In this document: in pieces, positions 8,864-18,378 of the stretch
Position numbering within the stretch: the first letter of the stretch is position 1
How the letters are laid out: each line of letters opens with the position of its first letter
Assembly: GCF_036182465.1 (NCBI RefSeq)
Contig: NZ_CP108081.1
Location: 5,022,001-5,086,000, forward strand
From: Streptomyces sp. NBC_00258
GTDB taxonomy: Bacteria; Actinomycetota; Actinomycetes; Streptomycetales; Streptomycetaceae
Direction: 5' to 3'
Length of the DNA stretch: 64,000 nucleotides
Translations under genes and position numbers: made by a program
The notes under the pieces: generated by a model
The model's input: the letters and a program-made list of their open reading frames with translations, nothing else
Told to the model about the DNA's origin: nothing
Database searches by the model: none

Positions 8864-11356
8864 TCAGCGGCGTGCGGAGACCCATGCCGCGATCTGGCTG
8901 CGGTTGCTGAAGCCGAGCTTGCCGAGGATGCGTTCCACATGGCCCTCGGCGGTGCGGCGGGCGATCACCAGGCGGTCGGCGATCTGCTGGTTGGCGAGCC
9001 CCTCGGCGACCAGTTCGGCGACCTCCCTCTCGCGCCGGGTGAGCGACGCGAGACGGGGGTCTCCCCGGCCGGAGTCCGGGTGCGGGTTCCCGTCGGCCCT
9101 GCGGGGGCCGGGGACGACCGGTCTCCCGGCTTCCTGGAGGGCGTACGAGACGATCGCGGTGAGCCCTAGCCCGCCGCCGCGCCGGTACGCCCGGTCGAAG
9201 ACGCCCGGCCCGACGGCCGCCCGTACCCGCGTCTCGCTCTCCTTGCGCGCGGAGTTGTACGTCGTGGAGCCGAAGCGGTTGCCGTCGATGCCGGCCCAGA
9301 CGCGGTCGGCGCCGCCGAGCAGGACGGCCGCACGTTCGTGGGCGCCGCGGGCGGCGGTGATGACCACCAGCAGGTCGAGGGTGAGACCGATGCCGATGAC
9401 GTCGTGCACGGCGAGCTTGCGGCGCAGGGCGTCCCGGGCGTGCGGCTCCGCGCGGTCCCATTCCTTCCGCTCCGTGTACGCGAGGGCCAGGACACGCAGG
9501 ACGTACGAGCGGACCCACTCCTCACCGTGCTCCTCGCAGAGGCGGTGGGCGTCCTCGCAGACCTGGACCGCGCGGTCGGTGTGGCCCAGGAAGGCGAGGC
9601 TGGCGGCGAGTTCGACCTGGTCGAGGACGGCGAGGCTGGGGAGCTGGCCGTCGACGGGGTTGCGGGCGACGGCGGCCTCGTAGTGGTCGAGGGCGGCGGG
9701 CAGGTCGTCGCCGAACAGGGCCATCAGGCCGAGCAGGTACTCCGCGTGCGCGACCTCGGCCGGGTCGCCGAGGCGGCGGGCGAGCGCGCGGGCGTCCTCG
9801 GCGCGGTGGCGGCCCCGGGTGAGGTCCTCGGGACAGCCGGCGAGCAGGCCCGCGACCCAGAGTGCCCTGGCGCGCTCCCGGGTGGGCTCGGGGTGCGCGT
9901 CGAGCGCGCGGTCCAGCCAGTACCGGCCCTCGCGGGGCGCTCCGCAGGCGTGCCAGTAGAACCACAGGGTCCCGGCCAGCCCGAGTCCGGCCCGGGCCTC
10001 GCCGGGCACGGTGAGGCTGAACTCCAGGGCGGCCCGCAGGTTGTCCTGGTCGGCCCGCAGCCGGGCCACGATCTCCCGCTGCCCCGGCCCGAACCACCTC
10101 CGCTCGCACTCCGCGGCCACCTCCTGGGCCCAGTCCCGCTGCCGCCGCCGGGCGGCCGACTCCTCCCCGGGCCGCTGCCGCAGCTTGTCGAGCCCGTAGT
10201 GCCGCAGCGTGTCGAGCAGGCGGTACCTGGCCGTGCCCGGGCCGCCCTCCCTGGACAGCACGGACTTGTCCACGAGACCGGCCACGGCTTCGAGGACGTC
10301 CTGGGGGTGTACGCCGATGCTCTTGCCGTCGCCGATGCTCGTACCGTCGTCCGTGCCGGCGCCCTTGCCCTCACCCTTGCCGCCGCCCGTGCCGTCGCCC
10401 GTGCCGTGGCGTTCGTCTGCGCGCCCGGCTGTGTCCGGGGCCGAGTCCGCTTCGGTGTCCGCGCACACCGCCTCCGCCGCCTCCAGGTCGAAACTGCCCG
10501 CGAAGACCGAGGCCCGCGCCCACACCAACTGCTCCGCCTCCGTGCAGAGTTCGTGGCTCCAGTCGACCGCCGCACGCAGTGTCTGGTGGCGGGGCAGGAC
10601 GGCCGGGCTGCCGGTGGTGAGGAGGCGGTAGCGGTCGTCGAGCCGGGCGACGAGCTGATCGACGCCGAGGACGCGCATCCGGACGGCCGCGAGCTCGATG
10701 GCGAGCGGCAGGCCGTCGAGGCGGCGGCAGAGGCGGGCCACGGCGGCCCGGTTGTCGGGGGTGAGTTCGAAACCGGGGGCGACGGCCGCGGCCCGGTCGG
10801 CGAAGAGCGCCAGGGCCGGGTAGGTCGCGGCGGCCGAGAGATCCGAGTCCGGGTCGGGCACCGGCAGGGGCCGTACGTCCAGGAGGTGCTCCTCCGTGAG
10901 GGCCAGGCGGTGGCGGCTCGTCGCGAGGATCCGGACGCCGCTCGTGCCGTGCAGCAGCGCTGCCGCCAACTCCGCGCAGGCGGACAGCAGATGCTCGCAG
11001 TTGTCGAGGACGAGGAGCAGCCGACGGTCCCGCAGCCGCTCGACCAGCGTGTCCAGGGGCGGCTGTTCGGAGTGGTCGTGCAGACCGAGGGCGTCGGCCG
11101 CGGCGAGCGGGACGAGTGCCGGGTCGTGCAGACCGGCGAGGTGCGCGAAGCGCACGCCGTCCGGGAACGCCCGCTCGACCCGGGCGGCGATCCGCCCGGC
11201 CAGCCGCGTCTTGCCGACGCCGCCGGGTCCGGTCAGCGTGACCAGTCGTGCGGTGGCCAACAGCCGCCGCCCCTCGGCCAGTTCGTCCCGCCGGTCGACG
11301 AAGCTGGTCGTCTCGACCGGTGGCTGATGGACCCTTCGCGGCGCTGATCCGCCCAT
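8864..11356 (-). CDS. large ATPase regulator with C-terminal LuxR HTH
   Basis: An 830-residue STAND-type regulator. The N-terminal NTPase has Walker A TGPGGVGKTRLAG (about residues 41-53) and Walker B LLLVLDNCEHLL, then winged-helix and TPR-like helical repeats (about 400-720). A LuxR-type DNA-binding domain ends the protein (LTRREREVAELVAEGLANQQ). A Gly/Thr/Lys-rich insert (around residues 305-340) between NTPase and helical region is coded by short repeats at about 10340-10420 and is probably a flexible linker. Such proteins switch on target genes after ligand binding; the ligand and targets are unknown. The start is the ATG at 11356. Confidence 0.85.
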   Translation of the reverse strand: MGGSAPRRVHQPPVETTSFVDRRDELAEGRRLLATARLVTLTGPGGVGKTRLAGRIAARVERAFPDGVRFAHLAGLHDPALVPLAAADALGLHDHSEQPPLDTLVERLRDRRLLLVLDNCEHLLSACAELAAALLHGTSGVRILATSRHRLALTEEHLLDVRPLPVPDPDSDLSAAATYPALALFADRAAAVAPGFELTPDNRAAVARLCRRLDGLPLAIELAAVRMRVLGVDQLVARLDDRYRLLTTGSPAVLPRHQTLRAAVDWSHELCTEAEQLVWARASVFAGSFDLEAAEAVCADTEADSAPDTAGRADERHGTGDGTGGGKGEGKGAGTDDGTSIGDGKSIGVHPQDVLEAVAGLVDKSVLSREGGPGTARYRLLDTLRHYGLDKLRQRPGEESAARRRQRDWAQEVAAECERRWFGPGQREIVARLRADQDNLRAALEFSLTVPGEARAGLGLAGTLWFYWHACGAPREGRYWLDRALDAHPEPTRERARALWVAGLLAGCPEDLTRGRHRAEDARALARRLGDPAEVAHAEYLLGLMALFGDDLPAALDHYEAAVARNPVDGQLPSLAVLDQVELAASLAFLGHTDRAVQVCEDAHRLCEEHGEEWVRSYVLRVLALAYTERKEWDRAEPHARDALRRKLAVHDVIGIGLTLDLLVVITAARGAHERAAVLLGGADRVWAGIDGNRFGSTTYNSARKESETRVRAAVGPGVFDRAYRRGGGLGLTAIVSYALQEAGRPVVPGPRRADGNPHPDSGRGDPRLASLTRREREVAELVAEGLANQQIADRLVIARRTAEGHVERILGKLGFSNRSQIAAWVSARR

Positions 11357-11915
11357 GATCAGCCAGCCCTCTGGGTGTGAGACGGGAGCCGGAGTGGGTG
11401 GCTCCCCTTGCGCTGGTTCCCCACTCTCGCGGCTGCGCCTTGGCTTCGCACGTGGGCGTCACACCGGCGGGTGCACTTTGCGTGGGTCCGCGACGTGTGG
11501 TGTGTGGCCGCGTACACTGCCGGGCCGCATATATGCATTGCGCCCGGCGTGTGCGCCCTGTGCCGCACCGCGTGCGCCCGGCACTCCGCGGGTAGGCCGC
11601 CTGATGCCTGCGGGCCGGCGGGGGCTTGTCGCGCCCACGCGGCGGAGCCGCACATCGATACAGCCCCGCGCCCCTGAAGGGGCGCGGGGCGGGGGTCGGA
11701 GGTCGACCCGTCTCGTTTCGGCCGGTTCGTGGTGGCGGGTTTCGGTCTGGTCTTGACCCGGACATGCCATAGCCCCACGATGAGCGCCACACCCGCACAC
11801 GGGGTCCTGCCGGCTCATTCGGCGGACAGCCCCGGCACGTCGCACCGATCCACCCCCCGCTCCACTCCCCACACTTCCGGTGATCCCGGAATTTCTGGAG
11901 AATCTAGGAGAATCA
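11357..11915. other. divergent intergenic region with GC hairpin
   Basis: This 559-bp stretch between the LuxR-family gene and the carboxypeptidase shows no convincing gene. It contains a local AT-rich patch (GCATATATGCATTG near 11527), a long GC hairpin (listed separately) and the carboxypeptidase ribosome site AGGAGAATCA just before 11916. Confidence 0.55.
11663..11690. repeat. GC hairpin of a recurrent intergenic family
   Basis: GCCCCGCGCCCCT (11663-11675) pairs perfectly with 11678-11690 across a 2-nt gap. The same core (CGCGCCCCT/AGGGGCGCG) recurs in this window near 13356, 24641 and 34709. It probably works as a terminator or is a dispersed repeat. Confidence 0.65.
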
Positions 11916-13292
11916 ATGCGACTTCGCATCAAGGGCGGCGGAACACCCGCCGCACCCCCCTCACCCGGCAGACGCGGCCGACGCACCGCCGCCCTCGCCA
12001 CGCTGCTCGCCCTGGCTCTCGCGGCCCCCGTCGCCGCCACGACCAGCGCGAACGGCGCCTCCGGGGCGGCTCCCGCCTCCGACACGGAGGAGATCCGTCA
12101 GTACGAGGTCCATGTCCACGGAAGCACCTCGGCCACCCGTACGGCGATCTCCCAGGCGGGCGTGTCGATCGACGAGGCCGACGAGGAGACCGTCGTCGTC
12201 TCGGGACGCGCGGCCCAGGCGAAGAAGCTGCGGCAGCTCGGCTACGAGGTCACGGCCCTCGGCTCCGCCCCCGACCGGTCGAGCGCCGCGGACGTGGGCA
12301 TCCTCGACTTCCCCTCCGCCGACTCGCGCTATCACAACTACGCCGAGATGAACACGGAGATCAACCAGCGCCTGGCCGCCTACCCGAGCATCATGAGCAA
12401 GCGCGTGATCGGGAAGTCGTACCAGGGCCGGGACATCGTCGCCATCAAGATCAGCGACAACGTGGCGACCGACGAGTCCGAGCCCGAGGTCCTGTTCACC
12501 CACCACCAGCACGCGCGCGAGCACCTCACCGTGGAGATGGCTCTCTATCTGCTGCGTGAGCTGGGCGCCGGGTACGGCTCCGACTCCCGCGTCACGAACA
12601 TGGTGAACAACCGGGAGATCTGGATCGTCCCGGACCTCAACCCGGACGGCGGCGAGTACGACATCGCGTCCGGCGCCTACCGCTCGTGGCGCAAGAACCG
12701 CCAGCCCAACAGCGGCAGTTCGTACGTCGGCACCGATATGAACCGCAACTGGAACTACCGCTGGGGCTGCTGCGGCGGCTCCTCGGGCTCGACGTCCTCC
12801 GAGACCTACCGGGGCACGGCGCCCGAGTCCGCGCCCGAGGTCAAGGTCGTCGCCGACTTCGTGCGCAGCCGGGTCGTGGGCGGCAAGCAGCAGATCAGGG
12901 CGGGCGTGGACTTCCACACGTACAGCGAGCTGGTGCTGTGGCCCTTCGGCTACACCAACGCGGACACCACGACCGGGATGACGGTCGACGACCGCAACGC
13001 CTTCGCCACGGTCGGTCAGAAGATGGCCGCGAGCAACGGCTACACGCCCGAGCAGTCCAGCGACCTCTACATCACCGACGGGTCGATCGACGACTACCTG
13101 TGGGGCAGTCAGAAGATCTTCGCCTACACCTTCGAGATGTATCCGGGGTCCAGCGGCGGGGGCGGGTTCTACCCGCCCGACGAGGTGATCGAGCGGGAGA
13201 CCGCGCGGAACCGGGACGCCGTGCTGCAGCTGTTGGAGAACTCCGACTGCATGTACCGGTCCATCGGGAAGGAAGCGCAGTACTGCAGTTGA
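11916..13292 (+). CDS. secreted M14 zinc carboxypeptidase
   Basis: A 458-residue exported metallocarboxypeptidase that removes C-terminal residues from peptides outside the cell. The N-terminus is Arg-rich and followed by a hydrophobic helix and an Ala-rich cleavage region (about residues 1-48). A propeptide-like segment runs to about residue 130. The M14 catalytic domain carries zinc ligands His199 and Glu202 (HQHAREH) and His334 (FHTYSEL). Asn/Arg substrate residues lie in MNRNWNYRWG, and the catalytic Glu407 in YTFEMYP. A CCGG disulfide-like motif follows NYRWG and a Cys pair ends the protein. AGGAG eight bases upstream supports the ATG at 11916. Confidence 0.92.
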   Translation: MRLRIKGGGTPAAPPSPGRRGRRTAALATLLALALAAPVAATTSANGASGAAPASDTEEIRQYEVHVHGSTSATRTAISQAGVSIDEADEETVVVSGRAAQAKKLRQLGYEVTALGSAPDRSSAADVGILDFPSADSRYHNYAEMNTEINQRLAAYPSIMSKRVIGKSYQGRDIVAIKISDNVATDESEPEVLFTHHQHAREHLTVEMALYLLRELGAGYGSDSRVTNMVNNREIWIVPDLNPDGGEYDIASGAYRSWRKNRQPNSGSSYVGTDMNRNWNYRWGCCGGSSGSTSSETYRGTAPESAPEVKVVADFVRSRVVGGKQQIRAGVDFHTYSELVLWPFGYTNADTTTGMTVDDRNAFATVGQKMAASNGYTPEQSSDLYITDGSIDDYLWGSQKIFAYTFEMYPGSSGGGGFYPPDEVIERETARNRDAVLQLLENSDCMYRSIGKEAQYCS

Positions 13293-13314
13293 GTCAGGTC
13301 GGTTGAGGTGCGTG

Positions 13315-13355
13315 GGGAACTGCGGGTCCGTCGTGGCTTGTCGCGCAGTTCCCCG
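13315..13355. terminator. hairpin between carboxypeptidase and acidic gene
   Basis: GGGGAACTGCG (13315-13325) pairs with CGCAGTTCCCC (13345-13355) around a 19-nt loop. It follows the carboxypeptidase stop by 22 bp and sits next to the smaller hairpin GCGCCCC/GGGGCGC at 13356-13373. The two genes converge, so it can serve both. Confidence 0.6.
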
Positions 13356-13361
13356 CGCCCC

Positions 13362-13970
13362 CTACGGGGCGCTCTCCTCGACCTCTTCCGCTTCGGACGC
13401 CTCCTCGGCGTCCTCGAAGTACGTGTCCAGGACCTCGTCCAGCTGGGTCTCCCACTCCTTGAAGCGGGACCTGGCCGACGCCTCGATCTCGATCGGGTAC
13501 CAGCGGCGGTCGGGGGTGTGCACCGTGATGGTGAACCGCTTCCCGAAGCGCGGTGACTCGGTCTCGACCGCGCCGATCTCCTCCCAGCGGAACTCGGCCT
13601 CCTGGTCGTCCAGGCGCAGCCGTACGCCAATGTGGTCGGCGACGATCTTCGCGCGGCGGTCGGAGGCCTCGAAGACGGGGCCGCCCTCGGGAGCCTCCTC
13701 GGGCTCCTCCGGGTCCTCGCCGGAAGGCTCCTCGCCGGAGGGCTCGTCGTTGGAGGGTTCCTCCTCTGCGGCTTCCTTCCTGAGGTCCGTCTGCTTGGCA
13801 GGCGTCCGCTTCTCGGGGGCCGTCTCCTCCTTCGAGGCCGCCTCGACGGCCTCCGTCGGTTCGGCGTCCTTCGGCTCGGCGGGGCGCGGGCCCGTGATGC
13901 CGGGCACGAACGCCGGATCGACCGCGGCGCCTTGCAGGGGCTGGATGTTGGGTCCTATGCGCTGCTCCAC
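13362..13970 (-). CDS. acidic protein of unknown function
   Basis: A 202-residue protein with no family I can name. Residues 30-100 are a Glu/Pro/Ser-rich, probably disordered region. The C-terminal part (about 100-190) looks folded and PH-like: FEASDRRAKIVADHIGVRL, then FRWEEIGAVE, FTITVHTPDRRWYPIEIEA and a final helix. No signal peptide or membrane helix is seen. It converges with the carboxypeptidase and is followed upstream by the GntP permease 58 bp away on the same strand. Confidence 0.65.
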   Translation of the reverse strand: MEQRIGPNIQPLQGAAVDPAFVPGITGPRPAEPKDAEPTEAVEAASKEETAPEKRTPAKQTDLRKEAAEEEPSNDEPSGEEPSGEDPEEPEEAPEGGPVFEASDRRAKIVADHIGVRLRLDDQEAEFRWEEIGAVETESPRFGKRFTITVHTPDRRWYPIEIEASARSRFKEWETQLDEVLDTYFEDAEEASEAEEVEESAP

Positions 13971-14028
13971 AGCGGGCAGTATGGTCGACGATCCTGTGCC
14001 AGGAACAGCCGGGCTCCGCTTCGTCCCG

Positions 14029-15645
14029 CTATATGAAGACGCTCAGCAGCGCCGCCATCGCGAAGCCCGCCACCGAGAGCACCGTTTCCAGGACGGTCCA
14101 GGACTTGAGGGTGTCGCGTTCCGAGATGCCGAAGTACTTGGCGACGATCCAGAAGCCACCGTCGTTGACGTGCGAGGCGAAGATCGAACCGGCCGAGATC
14201 GCCATGATGATCAGCGCCAGGTGGGCCTGGGAGAGGTCCTGTCCCTCGACCAGCGGGACGACGATGCCGGCCGTGGTGACGATGGCGACCGTCGCCGAAC
14301 CCTGGGCGACCCGCAGCACGACGGAGATCAGCCAGGCCAGCACGATGATGGGCAGGCCCACGTCGTTGAACGTGTCGGCCAGCGCGTCCGCGATGCCCGA
14401 GCCCTTCAGTACGGCACCGAAGACGCCGCCCGCGCCGACGACCAGCAGGATGTTGCCGACCGGCTTCAGGGACGCCGTGGACACCGTCTCCAGCGACTTG
14501 CGGGACCAGCCTCGCCGGATGCCCAGCAGGTAGTACGCCATGAGGAGCGCGATCGTCAGCGCCACGAAGGGGTGCCCGAAGAACTCGACGACCGAGCGGA
14601 ACGTCGACGGGTCCAGGGCGATGGAGGAGAACGTCGCGGCGAGGATCAGCAGCAGCGGCGTACCGATGATGAGGAAGACCGTGGAGAGGGAGGGCGGCTG
14701 CTCGGCGGGGTCCCCGCCCGGGCCTTCGGCGACGGCGACCGAACCGGAGCCCGCGCCTGTGCTCTTGCCCGTGCCTGTGCCCGTGCCCGTGCCTGCGCCC
14801 GTGCCTGCGCCCGTGGCCGTGCCTGCGCCGTCGGTGGGTCCCCCGACTGCCGCGCGGCGCGCCGCGCGCTCCGCGGCGACCGCCGCCTTCGCCTCTTCCG
14901 CGGCCTCGACCATGTCCTGCGGTACGGGGACGAAGAGGCGCTTGCCGATCCAGGCGGCGTACGCCCACGCGGCGAGCACGGCGGGGATGCCGACGACGAC
15001 GCCCATCAGGATGACCCAGCCCAGGTCCACCTTGAACAGACCTGCGGCGGCGACCGGGCCGGGGTGCGGCGGCAGGAACGCGTGGGTCATCGACAGGCCC
15101 GCGAGGAGCGGCATGCAGTAGAGCAGGATCGACTTGCCGGAGCGCTTGGCGGCCGCGTACACGATCGGCGCGAGGACGAAGATGCCTACGTCGAAGAAGA
15201 CCGGGATACCGAAGATGAGGCCGGTGAGGCCCATGGCGAGCGGGGCGCGCTTCTCGCCGAACAGGTTGAGCAGGCGGGCCGAGAGCGCCTCCGCGCCGCC
15301 CGACACCTCCAGGATCGCGCCGAGCATCGTGCCGAGGCCGATGATGATCGCGACGTGGCCGAGGATGCCGCCCATGCCCGACTCGATCATCGAGACGGAG
15401 GTCGACCGCTGGACCGTGCCGAAGAGTTCGGTGACGGAGAGGCCGGCCGAGAGGCCGACGGCTATGGACACCGCGAGCAGCGCGACGAACGGCTGCAGTC
15501 TGACTTTGATGATCAGGACGAGGAGCAGGACTATGCCGAGGGCCGCGACCGTCAGCAGGCCTGCGGTGCCGTCGATGAGGAGGAGCAGGCCGCCTGTGTG
15601 GGGTGGCGCTTCCGGGGTGGGTGTGGCTGCGAGCAGGGACGACAT
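14029..15645 (-). CDS. GntP-family gluconate/sugar-acid permease
   Basis: A 538-residue permease with about twelve to fourteen membrane helices and GntP family landmarks: the FGIPVFFDVGIF stretch, LLAGLSMTHAFLPPHPGP and SHVNDGGFWIVAKYF. GntP proteins take up gluconate and related sugar acids with protons. The central cytoplasmic loop (about residues 245-305) contains alternating TG/AG dipeptides encoded by a hexamer-like DNA repeat at 14760-14830, probably a slippage-prone linker. It is the last gene of the kinase-iclR-ridA-gntP minus-strand run and lies 162 bp after ridA. The ATG at 15645 is chosen because the family N-terminus begins there. Confidence 0.87.
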   Translation of the reverse strand: MSSLLAATPTPEAPPHTGGLLLLIDGTAGLLTVAALGIVLLLVLIIKVRLQPFVALLAVSIAVGLSAGLSVTELFGTVQRSTSVSMIESGMGGILGHVAIIIGLGTMLGAILEVSGGAEALSARLLNLFGEKRAPLAMGLTGLIFGIPVFFDVGIFVLAPIVYAAAKRSGKSILLYCMPLLAGLSMTHAFLPPHPGPVAAAGLFKVDLGWVILMGVVVGIPAVLAAWAYAAWIGKRLFVPVPQDMVEAAEEAKAAVAAERAARRAAVGGPTDGAGTATGAGTGAGTGTGTGTGKSTGAGSGSVAVAEGPGGDPAEQPPSLSTVFLIIGTPLLLILAATFSSIALDPSTFRSVVEFFGHPFVALTIALLMAYYLLGIRRGWSRKSLETVSTASLKPVGNILLVVGAGGVFGAVLKGSGIADALADTFNDVGLPIIVLAWLISVVLRVAQGSATVAIVTTAGIVVPLVEGQDLSQAHLALIIMAISAGSIFASHVNDGGFWIVAKYFGISERDTLKSWTVLETVLSVAGFAMAALLSVFI

Positions 15646-15807
15646 GGGGGGCCTCTTCTTAAGGGCATGGAGCTTTCGGGCAGGGCGGATCGCGGTGCGG
15701 CGCCCTGGGGGTGGGCGCCGCACCGTGATGACTTACGGGGTGCGGGTGTTGTGGGGGGTGGGGAGTGTGGGGCGCGTTGGGGGGAGGCGCGTTGTGGGGC
15801 CGCGTTG

Positions 15808-16218
15808 TTAGCCCAGTACTGCGAGTGTGTCGATTTCGATCAGCAGGCCCGCCGGGAGGCCCACGTACACCGTGGTGCGGGCCGCGGGGGGTGCTGTCAG
15901 GCCCTGCTCCTCGAAGTACGCGTTGTAGATCGCGTTCATCTCCGCGAAGTGGTCCACGTCCGTGAGGTAGACGCGGATCATCATCGCGTCGTCCCAGGAG
16001 GCCCCGCCCTCTTCGAGGATGGCCTTGACGTTGGCGAGGGTCTGGAGGGTCTGCTCGCGCAGGGTCGGGCCGGCCGGCGTCGGGGGCTGCCCCTCCACCG
16101 CGGGCAGGAAGCCGACCTGGCCCGCGACCTGGAGGATGTTCCCCTTCCTGACGCCGTGCGAGAACTTGGCGGGCGGGGTGGTGTGGGTCTTGGGGGTGAG
16201 GGCGATCTTGTCGGTCAT
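15808..16218 (-). CDS. RidA-family (YjgF) protein
   Basis: A 136-residue RidA-like protein. Family members hydrolyse reactive enamine/imine intermediates released by PLP enzymes. The family's arginine is visible in MMIRVYLTDVDHF (about residues 86-98), with the C-terminal RTTVYVGLPAGLLIEID core. The start ATG overlaps the stop of iclR by four bases (16215-16218), so the two are coupled. The role fits a locus that also holds a PLP-dependent D-amino acid deaminase-like enzyme divergent from it. Confidence 0.85.
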   Translation of the reverse strand: MTDKIALTPKTHTTPPAKFSHGVRKGNILQVAGQVGFLPAVEGQPPTPAGPTLREQTLQTLANVKAILEEGGASWDDAMMIRVYLTDVDHFAEMNAIYNAYFEEQGLTAPPAARTTVYVGLPAGLLIEIDTLAVLG

Positions 16219-16979
16219 GAGCTGGTTTCCTTCGTCGGGGTCTTGCCTGAGTACTCGCCGCTGATGGCCGCCGCGGTACGGCGCACCAGTGGGAGCAGTG
16301 TGAGGAGTTCGTCGGCGGTGACGACGACGTTCGGGGCGGAGACGGACATGGCGGCGACGACTCGGCCGTCGGTGCCGCGGATGGGGGCGGCCACGCAGTT
16401 GATGGACTCCTCGTGGCCGCCGAGGTCGGTGGCCCAGCCCTGGTCCCGTACCTTCTCCAACTCCCTGAGGAACGCCGGGGCGTTGGGGGTCGAGCGGGAT
16501 GTGTACATGGGGTAGTCGAGCTTGTCCGCCAGGGTGTGGCGCTCGGGTTCCGGGAGGTCGGCGAGGAGCAGTTTCGCGACCGCGGCGACCGTGATGGCGA
16601 CCGGTTTGCCGATGCGGGAGTACATCCGGACGGGGTAGCGGCTCTCCACCTTGTCGATGTAGAGGACCTCGCCCTCCTCGTGCACGGCGAGGTGGACGGT
16701 GTGGCCGCACTGCTCGTTGAGGCGTACGAGGTGGGGGTGGGCGATCTCCCGGACGTCGAGGTTCTCGACGGCCTCCTGGGCCAGGGCGAAGAGGCGGGCG
16801 CCGAGGCGGTAGCGCTGGTCGGACTGGCGGTAGACGAGGCCGTGTTCGTGGAGCGTGCGCAGGAGCCGCAGGGCGGTCGACTTGTGGACGCCCAGGCGGT
16901 CGGCGACCTGGCCCAGGTCGGCGGGGCCTTCGGCTAGGAGCGGCAGGATGGACAGCGCTCTGTCGACGGTCTGGCTCAT
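16215..16979 (-). CDS. IclR-family transcriptional regulator
   Basis: A 254-residue regulator. The N-terminal winged helix (about 1-65: LGQVADRLGVHKSTALRLLRTL) binds DNA. The C-terminal IclR effector domain (about 80-245) contains KLLLADLPEPE and CVAAPIRGTDGRVVAAMSVS. It overlaps the kinase upstream and ridA downstream by four bases each, so it is embedded in the operon it most likely controls. A candidate operator, GTTGCA-N5-TGCAAC, lies in the divergent promoter region at 18379-18395. Confidence 0.88.
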   Translation of the reverse strand: MSQTVDRALSILPLLAEGPADLGQVADRLGVHKSTALRLLRTLHEHGLVYRQSDQRYRLGARLFALAQEAVENLDVREIAHPHLVRLNEQCGHTVHLAVHEEGEVLYIDKVESRYPVRMYSRIGKPVAITVAAVAKLLLADLPEPERHTLADKLDYPMYTSRSTPNAPAFLRELEKVRDQGWATDLGGHEESINCVAAPIRGTDGRVVAAMSVSAPNVVVTADELLTLLPLVRRTAAAISGEYSGKTPTKETSS

Positions 16980-18280
16980 GGGGTGGGTACCTCCTCCTGG
17001 GCCCGGTCTGCGGTGTGCGTCCAGCCGGGGCCGAGTCGAAGTGTCCCCCACGCGTCGTCGTCCAGGGCGGCGAGGCGGTCGGCGTGGTCGCGGGAGGGGG
17101 GTGCGCCCAGGTCTCCGGGGTCGGTGAGCGCGGCGGCGGCCATGAGGTGGCCGTGGCGGAGGCGGGCCCGTGGAGGGAGTCCACGGAGGGTCGCCGACAG
17201 GAAGCCGGCCGCGAAGGCGTCGCCCGCGCCGACCGGGGCGACTACGTCCACCTGGAGGGCGGGGACGAATGTGACGGTGTCGTTCGGGTGGCTCGCCGTG
17301 GTTTGGTCGCCCTCGCGTGTGGTGTGCGAGTACCGCGCCGTGGTTTGGTCGCCCTCGCGTGTGGTGGGGGGCGGGTGCGCGCCGGGGGGTGTCCGTCCTC
17401 GGTCTGGCGTGGAATCGGTTGCCTGAGAAGGGCTACGAGTTGACACGCCATCCGCTGCGGGCGGACACCCCCCGACACGCCCCCTTCCGTCCGTGGGCGG
17501 GTGCGGGTGCGTGGGGGGCGCTGTCTCGAAGGCCGTGGCTCCTTGGCTGCCGGCCTTGACCACCAGTACCCGGGGCTCCGGGAGTGCGGCGCGGATCGCG
17601 GTGGGGCCGCCCGTGATGCCCCAGGCCGCCTCCGCCTCGTCCTCGCCCACGAAGACGAGGTCGGCGCCGCGGGCGAGTGTGAGGAGGGTGGCTCCTGCTT
17701 TGGACGGGGTTGGCCAGAGGCCTGCTCGGTAGTTGACGTCGAACGAGATCAGGGGGCGGTCGGGGTGTGGGGCCGTCAGGGCTGTCAGGAGGGAACGGCA
17801 GTCGGGGGAGAGTGCTGCTGTGATGCCGGAGAGGTGGAGGATTCGGCCTGCGTTGACGGCCGCCATGTCGAGGGTGGCCTTGGACATGGCCGAAGCCGCG
17901 GAGCCCGTGCGGTAGTACGCCACCTCGTGGGCGTCGGTGGAGCGGTCGCTCGCCGTGCGGAAGTAGATGCCGGTGGGGCGGGTGGGGTCGCGTTGTACGG
18001 CGGACGTGTCGACGCCGTACGCGCCGATCGCCTCGGTCAGGTGGTCGCCGAAACCGTCGGCACCCACCCGGCTGACCCACCTGGCGGTGTGGCCCGCGGC
18101 GGCCAGTACGCAGGCCACGTTGGACTCCGCGCCGCCGATCGCCCGGTCGAAGGACGGCACGTCGGCGAGGCGGCCCGGGCGGGAGGGGAGGAACGTGACC
18201 ATGGACTCGCCGAGGGTGACGACATCCACGGCGGGCGCGGGGTGCGCGGCGGCCGTGGGGGCGGGTCCGGTGGGGGTCAC
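16976..18280 (-). CDS. PfkB-family sugar kinase (2-keto-3-deoxygluconate kinase type)
   Basis: A 434-residue ribokinase-family enzyme. The N-terminal part carries TLGESMVTFLPSRPGRL and the family glycine motif (GGAESNVACVLA). The C-terminal signature is APVGAGDAFAAGF, with the catalytic Asp in GAGD. Similarity to KdgK fits a neighbouring GntP permease, suggesting sugar-acid catabolism. Family members are about 310-340 residues; here about 75 extra Pro/Thr-rich residues (roughly 255-330) separate TAFETA from TVTFVP, encoded by two exact 30-bp repeats. If the insert loops out the enzyme may still work. The start is the GTG at 18280. Confidence 0.8.
   Translation of the reverse strand: MTPTGPAPTAAAHPAPAVDVVTLGESMVTFLPSRPGRLADVPSFDRAIGGAESNVACVLAAAGHTARWVSRVGADGFGDHLTEAIGAYGVDTSAVQRDPTRPTGIYFRTASDRSTDAHEVAYYRTGSAASAMSKATLDMAAVNAGRILHLSGITAALSPDCRSLLTALTAPHPDRPLISFDVNYRAGLWPTPSKAGATLLTLARGADLVFVGEDEAEAAWGITGGPTAIRAALPEPRVLVVKAGSQGATAFETAPPTHPHPPTDGRGRVGGCPPAADGVSTRSPSQATDSTPDRGRTPPGAHPPPTTREGDQTTARYSHTTREGDQTTASHPNDTVTFVPALQVDVVAPVGAGDAFAAGFLSATLRGLPPRARLRHGHLMAAAALTDPGDLGAPPSRDHADRLAALDDDAWGTLRLGPGWTHTADRAQEEVPTP
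17295..17366. repeat. 30-bp direct repeats inside kinase insert
   Basis: Two exact 30-bp copies (17295-17324 and 17337-17366, each starting GCCGTGGTTTGG) are 42 bp apart. The period is 14 codons, so the kinase frame is kept, giving a repeated TTREGDQTTA peptide. Confidence 0.85.
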
Positions 18281-18378
18281 GATGGCTTGGGCTCCTCGGC
18301 CTTTGCGGGTCTCGGCGGCTCCGTTGACCCGGCGTTGGCCGAGATGTTAGACAGCAGTAAGCGCGATACGCAATGACT

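Noticed and set aside
13303..16515. Open frame of about 1070 codons on the plus strand
   Set aside because: It lies antisense to the acidic protein, GntP, RidA and IclR genes and is low-complexity Arg/Gly/Asp sequence.
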